This document shows, piece after piece, positions 1 through 5,086 of a stretch of DNA of 5,086 nucleotides. A program made the translations under genes and the position numbers. The notes under the pieces are model-generated. The model was not told the origin of the DNA. It did no database searches and saw only the letters and a program-made list of their open reading frames with translations. This DNA comes from Phycisphaerae bacterium (GTDB lineage: Bacteria; Planctomycetota; Phycisphaerae; Phycisphaerales; SM1A02). The number at the start of each line of letters is the position of its first letter. The first letter of the stretch is position 1. Where the stretch lies: NCBI GenBank assembly GCA_016873355.1, contig VGXK01000185.1, positions 1-5,086 of the forward strand. The letters are read 5' to 3'.

Positions 1-1
1 C

Positions 2-661
2 ATCCGGCGGCACGAAGGCGCCGAGAGCTTCGGCATCACGAATCCGCTCGTGACCGCCGCCGACGGATCGAAGATCGGCAAGACCGAGAAGGGCGCGGTG
101 TGGGTCACGGCCGACAAGACGTCGCCCTACAAGTTCCATCAGTACTGGCTGAACACGACCGACGCGGACGCCGGACGGTACCTGCGCTGGTTCACCTTCC
201 TGCCGCGCGAGCGCATCGAGCAGCTGGAGGCGGCGCTGGCGGCCAAGCCCGAAGCGCGGGAGGCGCAGATGGCGCTTGCCGACGAGATGACCACGATGTT
301 CCACGGCGCGGAAGAGACGAAGCGCGCGAAGGCCGCCGCGGCGGCGCTCTTCAGCGGGGAGGTGCGTTCGCTCGACGAGGCGATGCTGCGCGAAGTGGCG
401 GAGGAGCTGCCGTCGAGCGAGATCGAGCCCGCGCGGCTCCGCGATCCGGGCGTTCCGCTCGTGGACCTGCTGCCGGAGACCTCGCTCGCCAAGAGCAAGC
501 GCGAGGCGCGCGAGTTCCTCGCGGCGGGGGCCGTGCTGCTCAACGGCGAGAAGGCGGGCGCGGATGCGGCGCTCCGCAAGGGCGACTTCCTGCACGGCCG
601 GGTGGCGCTGCTGCGGCGCGGTCGCCGCAACTGGCATGCCGTGCGGCTCGCGAGCGATTGA
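2..661 (+). CDS. tyrS: Tyrosyl-tRNA synthetase, C-terminal part (5' end outside window)
   Basis: Class I aminoacyl-tRNA synthetase that activates tyrosine with ATP and loads it onto tRNA-Tyr in the cytoplasm. The frame is open from base 2, so the start codon, the HIGH motif and most of the Rossmann fold lie off the left edge. The 219 visible residues are about half of the usual 400-420. Visible residues 24-28 read KIGKT, the KMSKS-class loop in the KFGKT form common in bacterial TyrRS. It is preceded by a TNPLVTAADGSK stretch, and SPYKFHQYW follows at 41-49, both typical of the family. A helical tRNA-binding region occupies the middle. Residues about 152-210 form an S4 RNA-binding domain (LAKSKREAR, then an AGAVLLNGEK turn). 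The GTG at 50 is internal, not a start. The gene converges on ybbR across a 228-base gap. Identity is confident; only the 5' part is unseen. Confidence 0.96.
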   Translation: MRRHEGAESFGITNPLVTAADGSKIGKTEKGAVWVTADKTSPYKFHQYWLNTTDADAGRYLRWFTFLPRERIEQLEAALAAKPEAREAQMALADEMTTMFHGAEETKRAKAAAAALFSGEVRSLDEAMLREVAEELPSSEIEPARLRDPGVPLVDLLPETSLAKSKREAREFLAAGAVLLNGEKAGADAALRKGDFLHGRVALLRRGRRNWHAVRLASD

Positions 662-784
662 GGGCGTGGTGATCCTGTCCACGGAACCATGAGGACGATC
701 GTCGTCGACCCAGGTCCGCCGCTTCGAGGGTGTGCGAATCGAGCGCGTGGTCATGACCGACCTCGGCCTTCTCGTGCGCACGCA

Positions 785-801
785 AGGGAACTCGCTTCCC
801 T
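785..801. terminator. Small hairpin between convergent genes
   Basis: AGGGAA (785-790) and TTCCCT (796-801) are perfect inverted repeats around a 5-base loop, CTCGC. The 6-bp stem is not especially GC-rich and no T tract follows on either strand, so it would be a weak terminator at best. Its position between two convergent stop codons is the main reason for listing it. Confidence 0.25.
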
Positions 802-819
802 GGTGCCGCGCCTCTCGAT

Positions 820-863
820 CGGCGGACCGTCCTGACCTGCGCTGCGCACGCTTCGGTCCGTCG
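820..863. terminator. Nested stem-loop, possible shared terminator
   Basis: As plus-strand RNA, bases 820-829 can pair with 854-863 to give ten pairs: nine Watson-Crick plus one G-U (822/861). The core is CGGACCG against CGGTCCG. Inside the 24-base loop, TGCG (838-841) pairs with CGCA (845-848) around CTG. The minus-strand transcript forms the same shape with one C-A mismatch. The structure lies about 27 bases past the ybbR stop and about 160 bases past the tyrS stop. There is no T tract, so if it ends transcripts it would do so without the classical U-run. It could equally be an RNA 3'-end stabiliser or chance pairing in GC-rich DNA. Confidence 0.35.
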
Positions 864-887
864 CCCTCGAACAGCGCTTCGGTCCGT
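849..887. repeat. 13-base direct repeat, two copies
   Basis: CGCTTCGGTCCGT occurs at 849-861 and again at 875-887, with starts 26 bases apart. The second copy ends just past the ybbR stop codon (890-892 on the minus strand). Each copy contains CGGTCCG, whose complement CGGACCG lies at 823-829, so either copy could pair with it. The first copy pairs better. The repeat may come from a small local duplication. Confidence 0.6.
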
Positions 888-889
888 GA

Positions 890-1936
890 TCAGTTGCGCG
901 GCGGCGCTGCCGGCTCCACCGGCGGTGAGGTGCGTGGCCGTTCGGTGATGCGCAACGGGATCGATGGCGTCGTCTCGTTCGAGCCGCCGATCTTCGTGAC
1001 CGTCACGCCGGGCGGCAGCAGCCACATCGACACCTGCCGCGCGTTGATGCGGCGGGCCAGGTCGTCGGCGCCCAGGTGCACGATCGCCGCGATCCGCGCC
1101 TTGCCCGACTCGATCTGCGAGATGGCGTCGCCCGGCCCCGAGACCGTGACGCTGCGGAGGAATTCGCTTCCCGGCTCGATCTGCACTTCGAAGTTGCGAA
1201 GGTCGACCGGCGGTCCCGCCACCTGCACGGGCACGGTGGGAAGCACGGCGGTGCGGTCGCGCGACTCGAGTCGGAACGTCACCTTCACGCGCTCCGGCAC
1301 CACCTTCGTCTCGCCTCGCGCGGACTGGAAGACCTCGGGAAGTCGCAGCGGCACCTCGAGCGTGTGCCGCCCCGGCTCGAGCGCCCGCACGTCGACGAAC
1401 GCCTCGAGGCGCGCCTTGGGCGACGCATCGGCGAGCGCTTCCGGCAGCGTGACCTGCGCTTCGGCGGGCTCGATCGCGACCGCACCGGAGATCTGAGCGA
1501 GCGGCAGCACCGCTTCGATCTTCACCGTGCGCGTGACGAGGCGCCCGATGGTGATCGTCACCGAGTCGGGCTTCACCGCTTCCACGACCAGGTCGGAGCG
1601 CTGAATCTGCGGCAGGTCGGCGATCGCGCCCTTGAGCACGACGTTGAAGTTGCCGGGCGCCGCGGGAACTCCGCCGAGACCGAGCTTGAGGTCGACGCCC
1701 TTCTCGAGCAGCGACTCCGCCTGGCGGATCGACTGACGCGAGCCCTTCACCTCGATCGTCACCGGCACCGGCTGCGACGGCTCGACCGAGAGCGACTGGC
1801 CTTCGCCGGGAACGAAGCGCACCGCGCCCGAGATCGTCTGCGTTTCGAGCGTCTTCTCCGCGGCCCAGGTCCAGATGAGCAGCGTGACCACCGTCGCGAT
1901 GAGCGCCGTCGAGATTCGATTCGTCCATTCGCCCAT
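890..1936 (-). CDS. ybbR: YbbR-domain protein, likely regulator of diadenylate cyclase (CdaR-like)
   Basis: Membrane-anchored partner of CdaA. In Firmicutes the homologue CdaR binds CdaA and modulates c-di-AMP synthesis. The 348-residue protein has a short N-terminal tail, one hydrophobic helix at about residues 8-25 (ISTALIATVVTLLIWTWA), and then a long beta-rich extracytoplasmic part. I can make out about three YbbR-like repeats, starting near residues 57, 160 and 255. Each has an alternating hydrophobic pattern, a PGxxxxxVxL or PGRHTLEVPL turn, and a P-x-x-V-T/K-V strand ending. The C-terminal tail is proline-rich and probably disordered. The start is supported by GAGG (plus-strand 1944-1947) seven bases upstream, inside the end of cdaA. 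Only three bases separate it from the cdaA stop, so the two genes are almost certainly one transcript. The glmM that often follows in Firmicutes is absent; tyrS lies downstream on the other strand. Family call is strong; regulatory role is by analogy. Confidence 0.88.
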   Translation of the reverse strand: MGEWTNRISTALIATVVTLLIWTWAAEKTLETQTISGAVRFVPGEGQSLSVEPSQPVPVTIEVKGSRQSIRQAESLLEKGVDLKLGLGGVPAAPGNFNVVLKGAIADLPQIQRSDLVVEAVKPDSVTITIGRLVTRTVKIEAVLPLAQISGAVAIEPAEAQVTLPEALADASPKARLEAFVDVRALEPGRHTLEVPLRLPEVFQSARGETKVVPERVKVTFRLESRDRTAVLPTVPVQVAGPPVDLRNFEVQIEPGSEFLRSVTVSGPGDAISQIESGKARIAAIVHLGADDLARRINARQVSMWLLPPGVTVTKIGGSNETTPSIPLRITERPRTSPPVEPAAPPRN

Positions 1937-1939
1937 CGT

Positions 1940-2878
1940 TCAGCCTCGTCGCACGACCGCGTCCTCGGCGTGGGCCGGAGGCAGCGCGTGCTCGGCGCCG
2001 TTCGTCTCGTCGGCGTGATCGCGATCGCCCGGCCGCGCCGGCGTCCGGCCGCCGAATCGCCCGAGTCGATTCAGCAGCGACGAGCTCGCCTGCTGCGCCG
2101 CAGGCTGCAGGTGGCGGCGCAGCACGCTTTCCAGGTCGTCCGGCTTGATTTCGTCGGAAAGGCGGCCCTTCTCGGCAAGGCGGATCGATCCGGTCTCCTC
2201 GCTCACGACGACGACGAGCGCGTCGGTCTCGACGGTGGTGCCGACCGCCGCCCGGTGGCGCGAGCCGAGTCGATGTCCGACGCCCTCGTCCGCGAGCGGG
2301 AGCTGCACGCACGCGGCGGCGATTCGATCTCCGCGGATCACGACCGCGAGATCGTGCAGCGGGCTGCTCGGCCAGAAGATCGACTCGAGCAGTCGCGCGC
2401 CGACCACGGCGTCGATCGGCACGCCGTTCGCGGCGAGTCCTCCGAGCGGCACGGTGCGCTCGATCACGATCACGGCGCCGAAGGTGTTGCGCGAGAGGAA
2501 CTCGACCGCCTCCGCGACCGCATCGAGCGTGCGATCGCGTCTCCGCCGCGCGGGGTGGAACGCCGCGGTCTGGCCCAGCCGCACCATTCCCTGCCGCAGT
2601 TCCGGCTGGAAGACGACGAGCAGGAAGATCGCGAGCGCGCCGAGCAGGCCCTCGCTCAGGAATCGCAGTCGCGCGAACGAATCGCTGAAGAGACCGACCA
2701 CGCGCAGGGCGAGAAAGAGCGCCGCCACGAGCACGATGAGTCCCTTGAAGACGCCCGCGCCGCGCGTGCCCTGCAGGAAGCGCAGCACCAGGAAGACGCC
2801 GAGCCAGATCACCGCCATCTCGATGACGACCGCCAGCGGATCCTGACCTCGGAAGAGCTGGAGCAGGCGATCGCGCAT
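1940..2878 (-). CDS. cdaA: Diadenylate cyclase CdaA, membrane-bound (DLA variant of the DGA motif)
   Basis: Condenses two ATP into cyclic di-AMP at the cytoplasmic membrane. The 312 residues start with three membrane helices (about 14-35, 43-63, 73-90), with the family features GTRG between helices 1 and 2 and FQPELRQGM just after helix 3. The DAC catalytic domain follows, about residues 108-240. It shows NTFGAVIVIER, PLHDLAVVIRGDRI (D176), the RHR triad at 207-209 in GSRHRAAVG, and the closing VVSEETGSI (EETG at 227-230). The nucleotide-site motif usually written DGA reads D176-L177-A178 here (plus-strand 2345-2353). The Asp and the RHR motif are kept, so activity is plausible but unproven. 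A polar, proline- and alanine-rich tail of about 55 residues makes it longer than the usual 270-280. The ATG at 2878 sits just before the first helix, as in relatives; longer in-frame extensions run into the opposite gene. No Shine-Dalgarno sequence is visible before it. First gene of an operon with ybbR. Confidence 0.92.
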   Translation of the reverse strand: MRDRLLQLFRGQDPLAVVIEMAVIWLGVFLVLRFLQGTRGAGVFKGLIVLVAALFLALRVVGLFSDSFARLRFLSEGLLGALAIFLLVVFQPELRQGMVRLGQTAAFHPARRRRDRTLDAVAEAVEFLSRNTFGAVIVIERTVPLGGLAANGVPIDAVVGARLLESIFWPSSPLHDLAVVIRGDRIAAACVQLPLADEGVGHRLGSRHRAAVGTTVETDALVVVVSEETGSIRLAEKGRLSDEIKPDDLESVLRRHLQPAAQQASSSLLNRLGRFGGRTPARPGDRDHADETNGAEHALPPAHAEDAVVRRG

Positions 2879-2926
2879 CGGCGCGCCGAGTATAGCCCGC
2901 GCCCTTCGCCGCCACGGACGGATAGC
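2879..2926. promoter_or_regulatory. Divergent control region between cdaA and the hypothetical gene
   Basis: These 48 bases lie between two divergent start codons, so promoters for one or both units must be here or overlap coding sequence. On the minus strand TATACT (bases 2894 to 2889) is a five-of-six match to a sigma-70 -10 element. The spaced upstream positions show no clear -35. If used, transcription of cdaA would begin only a few bases before its ATG, giving an almost leaderless mRNA, which fits the lack of a Shine-Dalgarno there. The palindrome GGCGCGCC (2880-2887) lies between that box and the start. On the plus strand TATAGC (2891-2896) is a poorer -10 candidate. Confidence 0.35.
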
Positions 2927-3454
2927 ATGCGCTCGATGCCCGCGCAGACGAATCGACTCTCGATCGGTCGCACCACCGGACGATGCGCCGCGACCGGCGC
3001 GGCGCTCGTGCCGGGATCGAGGTGCGTCGCGGTCGTCGTCGATCGCGGCGACGAGGGATTCGAGCGCCTCGACTTCGCGCCGGAGGCGTGGGAATCGACG
3101 CCGCGCCCCGCCGGCGTGCTCTGCGTCTGGCGCACGATCGTGCCCGAACCCGAGGCGAAGCGAGGCATCGTCATCGACGACGAAGTGCTCGAGGAGATGG
3201 TGGCGCGGCTCGATGGCGACGAGCGCCCGGAACGAGTGGCGTTCCGCTGGCTCGTGGCGCTCATGCTGCTTCGCAAGCGCCGGCTGCGGCACCTGGGCGT
3301 CGAGCGGCGCGGAGAGCGCGAGGTCTGGTCCTTCGCGCGGCGCGGCGAGGAGAACGCCGCTCCGTTCGAGGTGGTGAACCCGCACCTGGGCGAGGAGGAC
3401 CTCCGGTCGCTCGCGGAGCAGCTCGGCGCGTTCGTGGAATCGGACCTCGATTGA
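2927..3454 (+). CDS. Small conserved-looking protein of unknown function (CxxTG ... PG ... W motifs)
   Basis: A 175-residue, soluble, charged protein with no signal peptide or membrane helix. The N-terminal part reads GRCAATGAALVPGSRC, a CxxTGxxLxPGxxC pattern (Cys20 and Cys33). It is followed by FERLDFAPEAW, then VWRTIVPEPE and the acidic IDDEVLEEM. Residues 106-121 form a basic helix-like segment (FRWLVALMLLRKRRLR), and the C-terminus is acidic. I recall similar small proteins in planctomycete genomes, always without a known role; I cannot name a family. The two cysteines could suggest metal binding, but there is no full zinc-ribbon set. ATG 2927 is preferred because GGACGGA (2916-2922) is suitably placed. 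ATG 2936 (MPAQTNR) is a close alternative and the conserved part starts later than both. The frame stays open far upstream, but that is the antisense shadow of cdaA/ybbR. The next gene starts 11 bases after its stop, so co-transcription is likely. Confidence 0.78.
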   Translation: MRSMPAQTNRLSIGRTTGRCAATGAALVPGSRCVAVVVDRGDEGFERLDFAPEAWESTPRPAGVLCVWRTIVPEPEAKRGIVIDDEVLEEMVARLDGDERPERVAFRWLVALMLLRKRRLRHLGVERRGEREVWSFARRGEENAAPFEVVNPHLGEEDLRSLAEQLGAFVESDLD

Positions 3455-3465
3455 GGCGCGACGCG

Positions 3466-4449
3466 ATGTCGACGCCCACACGACTGCTCGCGGCGCTGGT
3501 CCTGTCGCTTCCCGCGGCGTGCTGTCCCGACCCGCCGGCGCCCGCGCCGGGATCGTTGCCGGCGCCGCCCGGAGTCGACGCGAACTCGTCGAGCGCATCG
3601 AATCCCGGCGCCGGCCAGGACGCGCATCAAGGCGCGGGACCGAGCGCCGCCGAACTTCTCGACTCGCACGCCTCGCAGTTGGCGCGCCTTCCGACGCTCG
3701 TCTCCGGCGGCGTGCTCGAACTCTCCTGGGACGACGCGGACGGTCATCACTTCGAGCAGGGCGACCTCGATCTGCGTCATCGCGCCCCGAATGAGCTCTC
3801 GCTTCGCCTGAGCAAGGTGGGCGAGACGCAGTTCATGGGCGGCTGCAATGCGGACGCGTGGTGGTGGTTCGAAGGCTGGTCGAAGCCGACTCGCTTCTGG
3901 ACGCGCCCGCGCGCCGCATCGCGCAATCCCGACGACGCGAATCGTCCGCCGATCACGATGGACGAGATGCTCGCGCTCCTGGGCCTGCGTGAACTCGGTC
4001 GCACGGGCGCCGAGGCGCGGCGGGATCCGGAGACGCCGCCGTGGATCGTTCGATTCGCCGTCGAACTGAGCGCCGAACAGTCCGTGCTCGGCCTTCCCAC
4101 GCGCGTGTTCTTCGACCGCGGTCAACTGCGGGGAGAAAGCATCTGGCTGCCCATGCGCATCGAGGTGCTCGACGCCGACGGCGTCGTGCTCATCGCATCC
4201 CAGCTCGACGAGTATCGGCGCATCGAGCGCCGGGAGCGGGCGCCGGGCGACTGGCCGGCGATCGCCACGCGCGTGCGAGTGACCGTTCCGGCTCGCGGCG
4301 AACGCGGCGCGTTCGCTTGGCTCGTCGTGCTCGACCGACCGAGCGCCTCCGGCGAGCGAATCGTCGAGAAGCTCTTCGACCCCACGGCCGTGCGAGATTC
4401 GCTGCGGCCTCAGCTCATCGACGACGGATCGGCGCCGGAGCCGCCATGA
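3466..4449 (+). CDS. Predicted lipoprotein with LolA/LolB-like body
   Basis: A 327-residue exported protein. Residues 1-20 have a basic start, a hydrophobic core (LLAALVLSL) and PAACC. Cys19 or Cys20 could be lipidated, though the lipobox is atypical (no Leu at -3), so a secreted protein is also possible. Residues 21-60 form a Pro/Ala/Ser/Gly-rich linker. From about 61 the protein resembles LolA/LolB-fold lipoprotein carriers: a helix (AAELLDSHASQLARLPTL), then paired strands GVLELSW, QGDLDLRHRAPNELSLRLSKVGETQF and an aromatic AWWWFEGW (132-139). Later come IVRFAVELS, GESIWLPMRIEVLDADGVVLIASQLDEY, and KLFDPTA near the end. Similar proteins in planctomycetes are annotated as hypothetical or as outer-membrane lipoprotein-sorting-like; substrate unknown. 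The ATG at 3466 is backed by GAGG (3453-3456), nine bases upstream and spanning the previous stop. Its own stop overlaps the next start (ATGA, 4446-4449), pointing to translational coupling. Confidence 0.8.
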   Translation: MSTPTRLLAALVLSLPAACCPDPPAPAPGSLPAPPGVDANSSSASNPGAGQDAHQGAGPSAAELLDSHASQLARLPTLVSGGVLELSWDDADGHHFEQGDLDLRHRAPNELSLRLSKVGETQFMGGCNADAWWWFEGWSKPTRFWTRPRAASRNPDDANRPPITMDEMLALLGLRELGRTGAEARRDPETPPWIVRFAVELSAEQSVLGLPTRVFFDRGQLRGESIWLPMRIEVLDADGVVLIASQLDEYRRIERRERAPGDWPAIATRVRVTVPARGERGAFAWLVVLDRPSASGERIVEKLFDPTAVRDSLRPQLIDDGSAPEPP

Positions 4450-5086
4450 ACGGCCTGCGTCTTGGCGCGGCGTTCGCGCTTGCCGCCGCGATCGCGATCG
4501 GGGCCGGCGCCGGCGCCCCTCCCGGCTCGGCGCCGCGCGTGCTCGCCGCCGGCAACGCGTCGCATCTCTGGATCGTGGCCAGGAACGAGGGCCGCGTGAA
4601 GCTCTTCCACGCCGCCGACACGATGGAACCGGGCACGATGCGCGAAGCGGCGATCCTCGCCGAGGGAATGCCGATCGACATCGCCGCATCCGGCACGCGC
4701 GTCGACCTGCTCTTTCCGGCGCGCTCGGCGATCCTTCCCCGCGCGCACATCCTCTCGACCTCCACGCGCCAGCATCCGGCGAGCGGTCGATGGCTCTCGG
4801 TTCCGGCCGATCGGCTCGAGCTCATGCCGGCGCTTCCGGAGGAGAAGGAGATCGAGAGCTTCGCGTCGTCGGAGAGCGGACCGATGCTGCTGCATGCGGG
4901 TTCCGCCCGACTGTGGCGGCTCGAGCGCGGCGAGTGGCAGGCGATCGATCTGCCGCGAGCGGTGGCGGAGGCGCCGGCGCGCCGCATCGAGCGACGATCG
5001 AAGTCGACCTCCGTGCTTGCGCGAAGCGGACCCGACGGCGGCTGGGAGCGCTGGACCCACGACGACGACGGCTGGCGGCGAGTCGG
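4446..5086 (+). CDS. Secreted protein of unknown function (3' end outside window)
   Basis: The frame is open to the right edge, giving 213 residues without a stop. The start ATG overlaps the lipoprotein stop as ATGA and has GGAG (4437-4440) five bases upstream, so the start is well supported. Residues 1-24 look like a Sec signal peptide: MNGLRLGAAFALAAAIAIGAGAGA, with likely cleavage near 24-29. The mature part has repeated short strand-like units with Trp after Leu or Gly: SHLWIV, GRWLSV, ARLWRLERGEW, GGWERWTHDDDGW. Spaced Gly and Asp turns follow these units. This recalls a beta-propeller or repeated beta-sheet protein, but I recognise no named family and the C-terminus is missing. It is probably periplasmic and acts in the same process as the preceding lipoprotein. 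Antisense frames over this gene are shadows. Confidence 0.8.
   Translation, partial: MNGLRLGAAFALAAAIAIGAGAGAPPGSAPRVLAAGNASHLWIVARNEGRVKLFHAADTMEPGTMREAAILAEGMPIDIAASGTRVDLLFPARSAILPRAHILSTSTRQHPASGRWLSVPADRLELMPALPEEKEIESFASSESGPMLLHAGSARLWRLERGEWQAIDLPRAVAEAPARRIERRSKSTSVLARSGPDGGWERWTHDDDGWRRV

Larger units (their letters stand above)
662..889. other. Convergent gap between tyrS and ybbR
   Basis: This stretch separates the stop codons of two convergent genes. I see no tRNA, no CRISPR array and no convincing gene. It contains two possible hairpins (785-801 and 820-863), a 13-base direct repeat (849-861 and 875-887) and a 48-codon open frame from 689 to 835. That frame begins MRTIVVDPG, like the start of an N-acetylmuramoyl-L-alanine amidase, but then loses all resemblance. 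No T-rich tract marks a classical intrinsic terminator in either direction. At 228 bases the gap is long compared with the other spacers here (3, 48 and 11 bases, plus one overlap). Confidence 0.7.
1620..4495. repeat. Six dispersed copies of the octamer palindrome GCGATCGC
   Basis: Copies are at 1620-1627, 2021-2028, 2531-2538, 2867-2874, 4258-4265 and 4488-4495. All lie inside coding sequence, on both gene orientations. They fall in two reading phases: gcg-atc-gcc/gcg, coding Ala-Ile-Ala (in ybbR, the lipoprotein and the secreted protein), and gat-cgc, coding Asp-Arg (three in cdaA). None occurs in tyrS, the hypothetical gene or the gaps. The sequence equals the HIP1 element known from cyanobacteria. 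Whether it is enriched across this genome cannot be told from one window. Confidence 0.5.

Noticed and set aside
662..889. A tRNA, small RNA gene or CRISPR array in the convergent gap
   Set aside because: No cloverleaf, no GGTTCGAATCC-type arm, no regular repeat-spacer pattern. Only two copies of a 13-base repeat occur.
732..1496. 254-residue plus-strand frame starting in the tyrS-ybbR gap
   Set aside because: Most of it is antisense to ybbR and compositionally biased. Only its first codons are mentioned, as part of the possible amidase remnant.
540..2915. 791-residue open frame on the minus strand across ybbR and cdaA
   Set aside because: It is out of phase with two recognised genes. Its translation is Arg/Ala/Gly-rich without domain patterns, a typical shadow in GC-rich DNA.
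1076..2926. In-frame upstream extension of the hypothetical gene at 2927
   Set aside because: This stretch is antisense to ybbR and cdaA and its translation is low-complexity and highly charged. The recognisable protein begins only after 2927.
3519..3794. Small frames of 72-107 residues inside the lipoprotein and hypothetical genes
   Set aside because: Arg-rich overlaps with no start signals or domain patterns.
2809..4689. 626-residue minus-strand open frame opposite the envelope cluster
   Set aside because: Arg/Ser-rich shadow without domains. The plus strand carries coherent genes with signal peptides, ribosome binding sites and an ATGA overlap.
4410..5060. Two overlapping minus-strand frames of 216 and 190 residues
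   Set aside because: Both are antisense to the secreted protein gene, compete with each other and show no family features.
1..5086. Mobile element or defence system in the window
   Set aside because: No transposase, integrase, toxin-antitoxin, nuclease or terminal inverted repeats were seen. Gene spacing and composition look uniform throughout.

Overview
This is a GC-rich bacterial window (roughly two-thirds G+C by eye). It is densely packed with ordinary protein genes. The set of genes suggests a planctomycete, perhaps of the Phycisphaerae type. That inference rests on gene resemblance recalled from memory: the small CxxTG/PG protein followed by a LolA-like lipoprotein, and the style of the CdaA/YbbR pair. 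It was not tested by a search.

Layout. Bases 2-661 (+) hold the C-terminal half of tyrosyl-tRNA synthetase, cut by the left edge. A 228-base gap (662-889) separates it from a convergent operon. The gap carries two hairpins, a short direct repeat and a questionable short reading frame. On the minus strand, cdaA (2878 down to 1940) and ybbR/cdaR (1936 down to 890) form a tight two-gene operon for synthesis and control of cyclic di-AMP. A 48-base divergent spacer (2879-2926) separates cdaA from a plus-strand cluster. That cluster has a small cytoplasmic protein of unknown function (2927-3454), a predicted lipoprotein with a LolA-like body (3466-4449), and a secreted protein (4446 to the right edge, 3' end missing). 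These three are very close or overlapping and are probably co-transcribed.

How the genes fit together. The minus-strand pair makes and tunes c-di-AMP at the membrane, a signal tied in other bacteria to cell-wall and osmotic homeostasis. The plus-strand cluster looks like an envelope cluster of unknown role. The two units share one short divergent control region, so coordinated expression is possible but not shown. TyrS looks like an unrelated housekeeping neighbour.

Most notable: the predicted diadenylate cyclase reads DLA where the family signature is DGA, although the rest of its active site looks intact. Also notable are six copies of the palindrome GCGATCGC in about 5 kb, and a possible remnant of another gene in the tyrS-ybbR gap. 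I did not find a clear new defence, mobile or RNA-based system.
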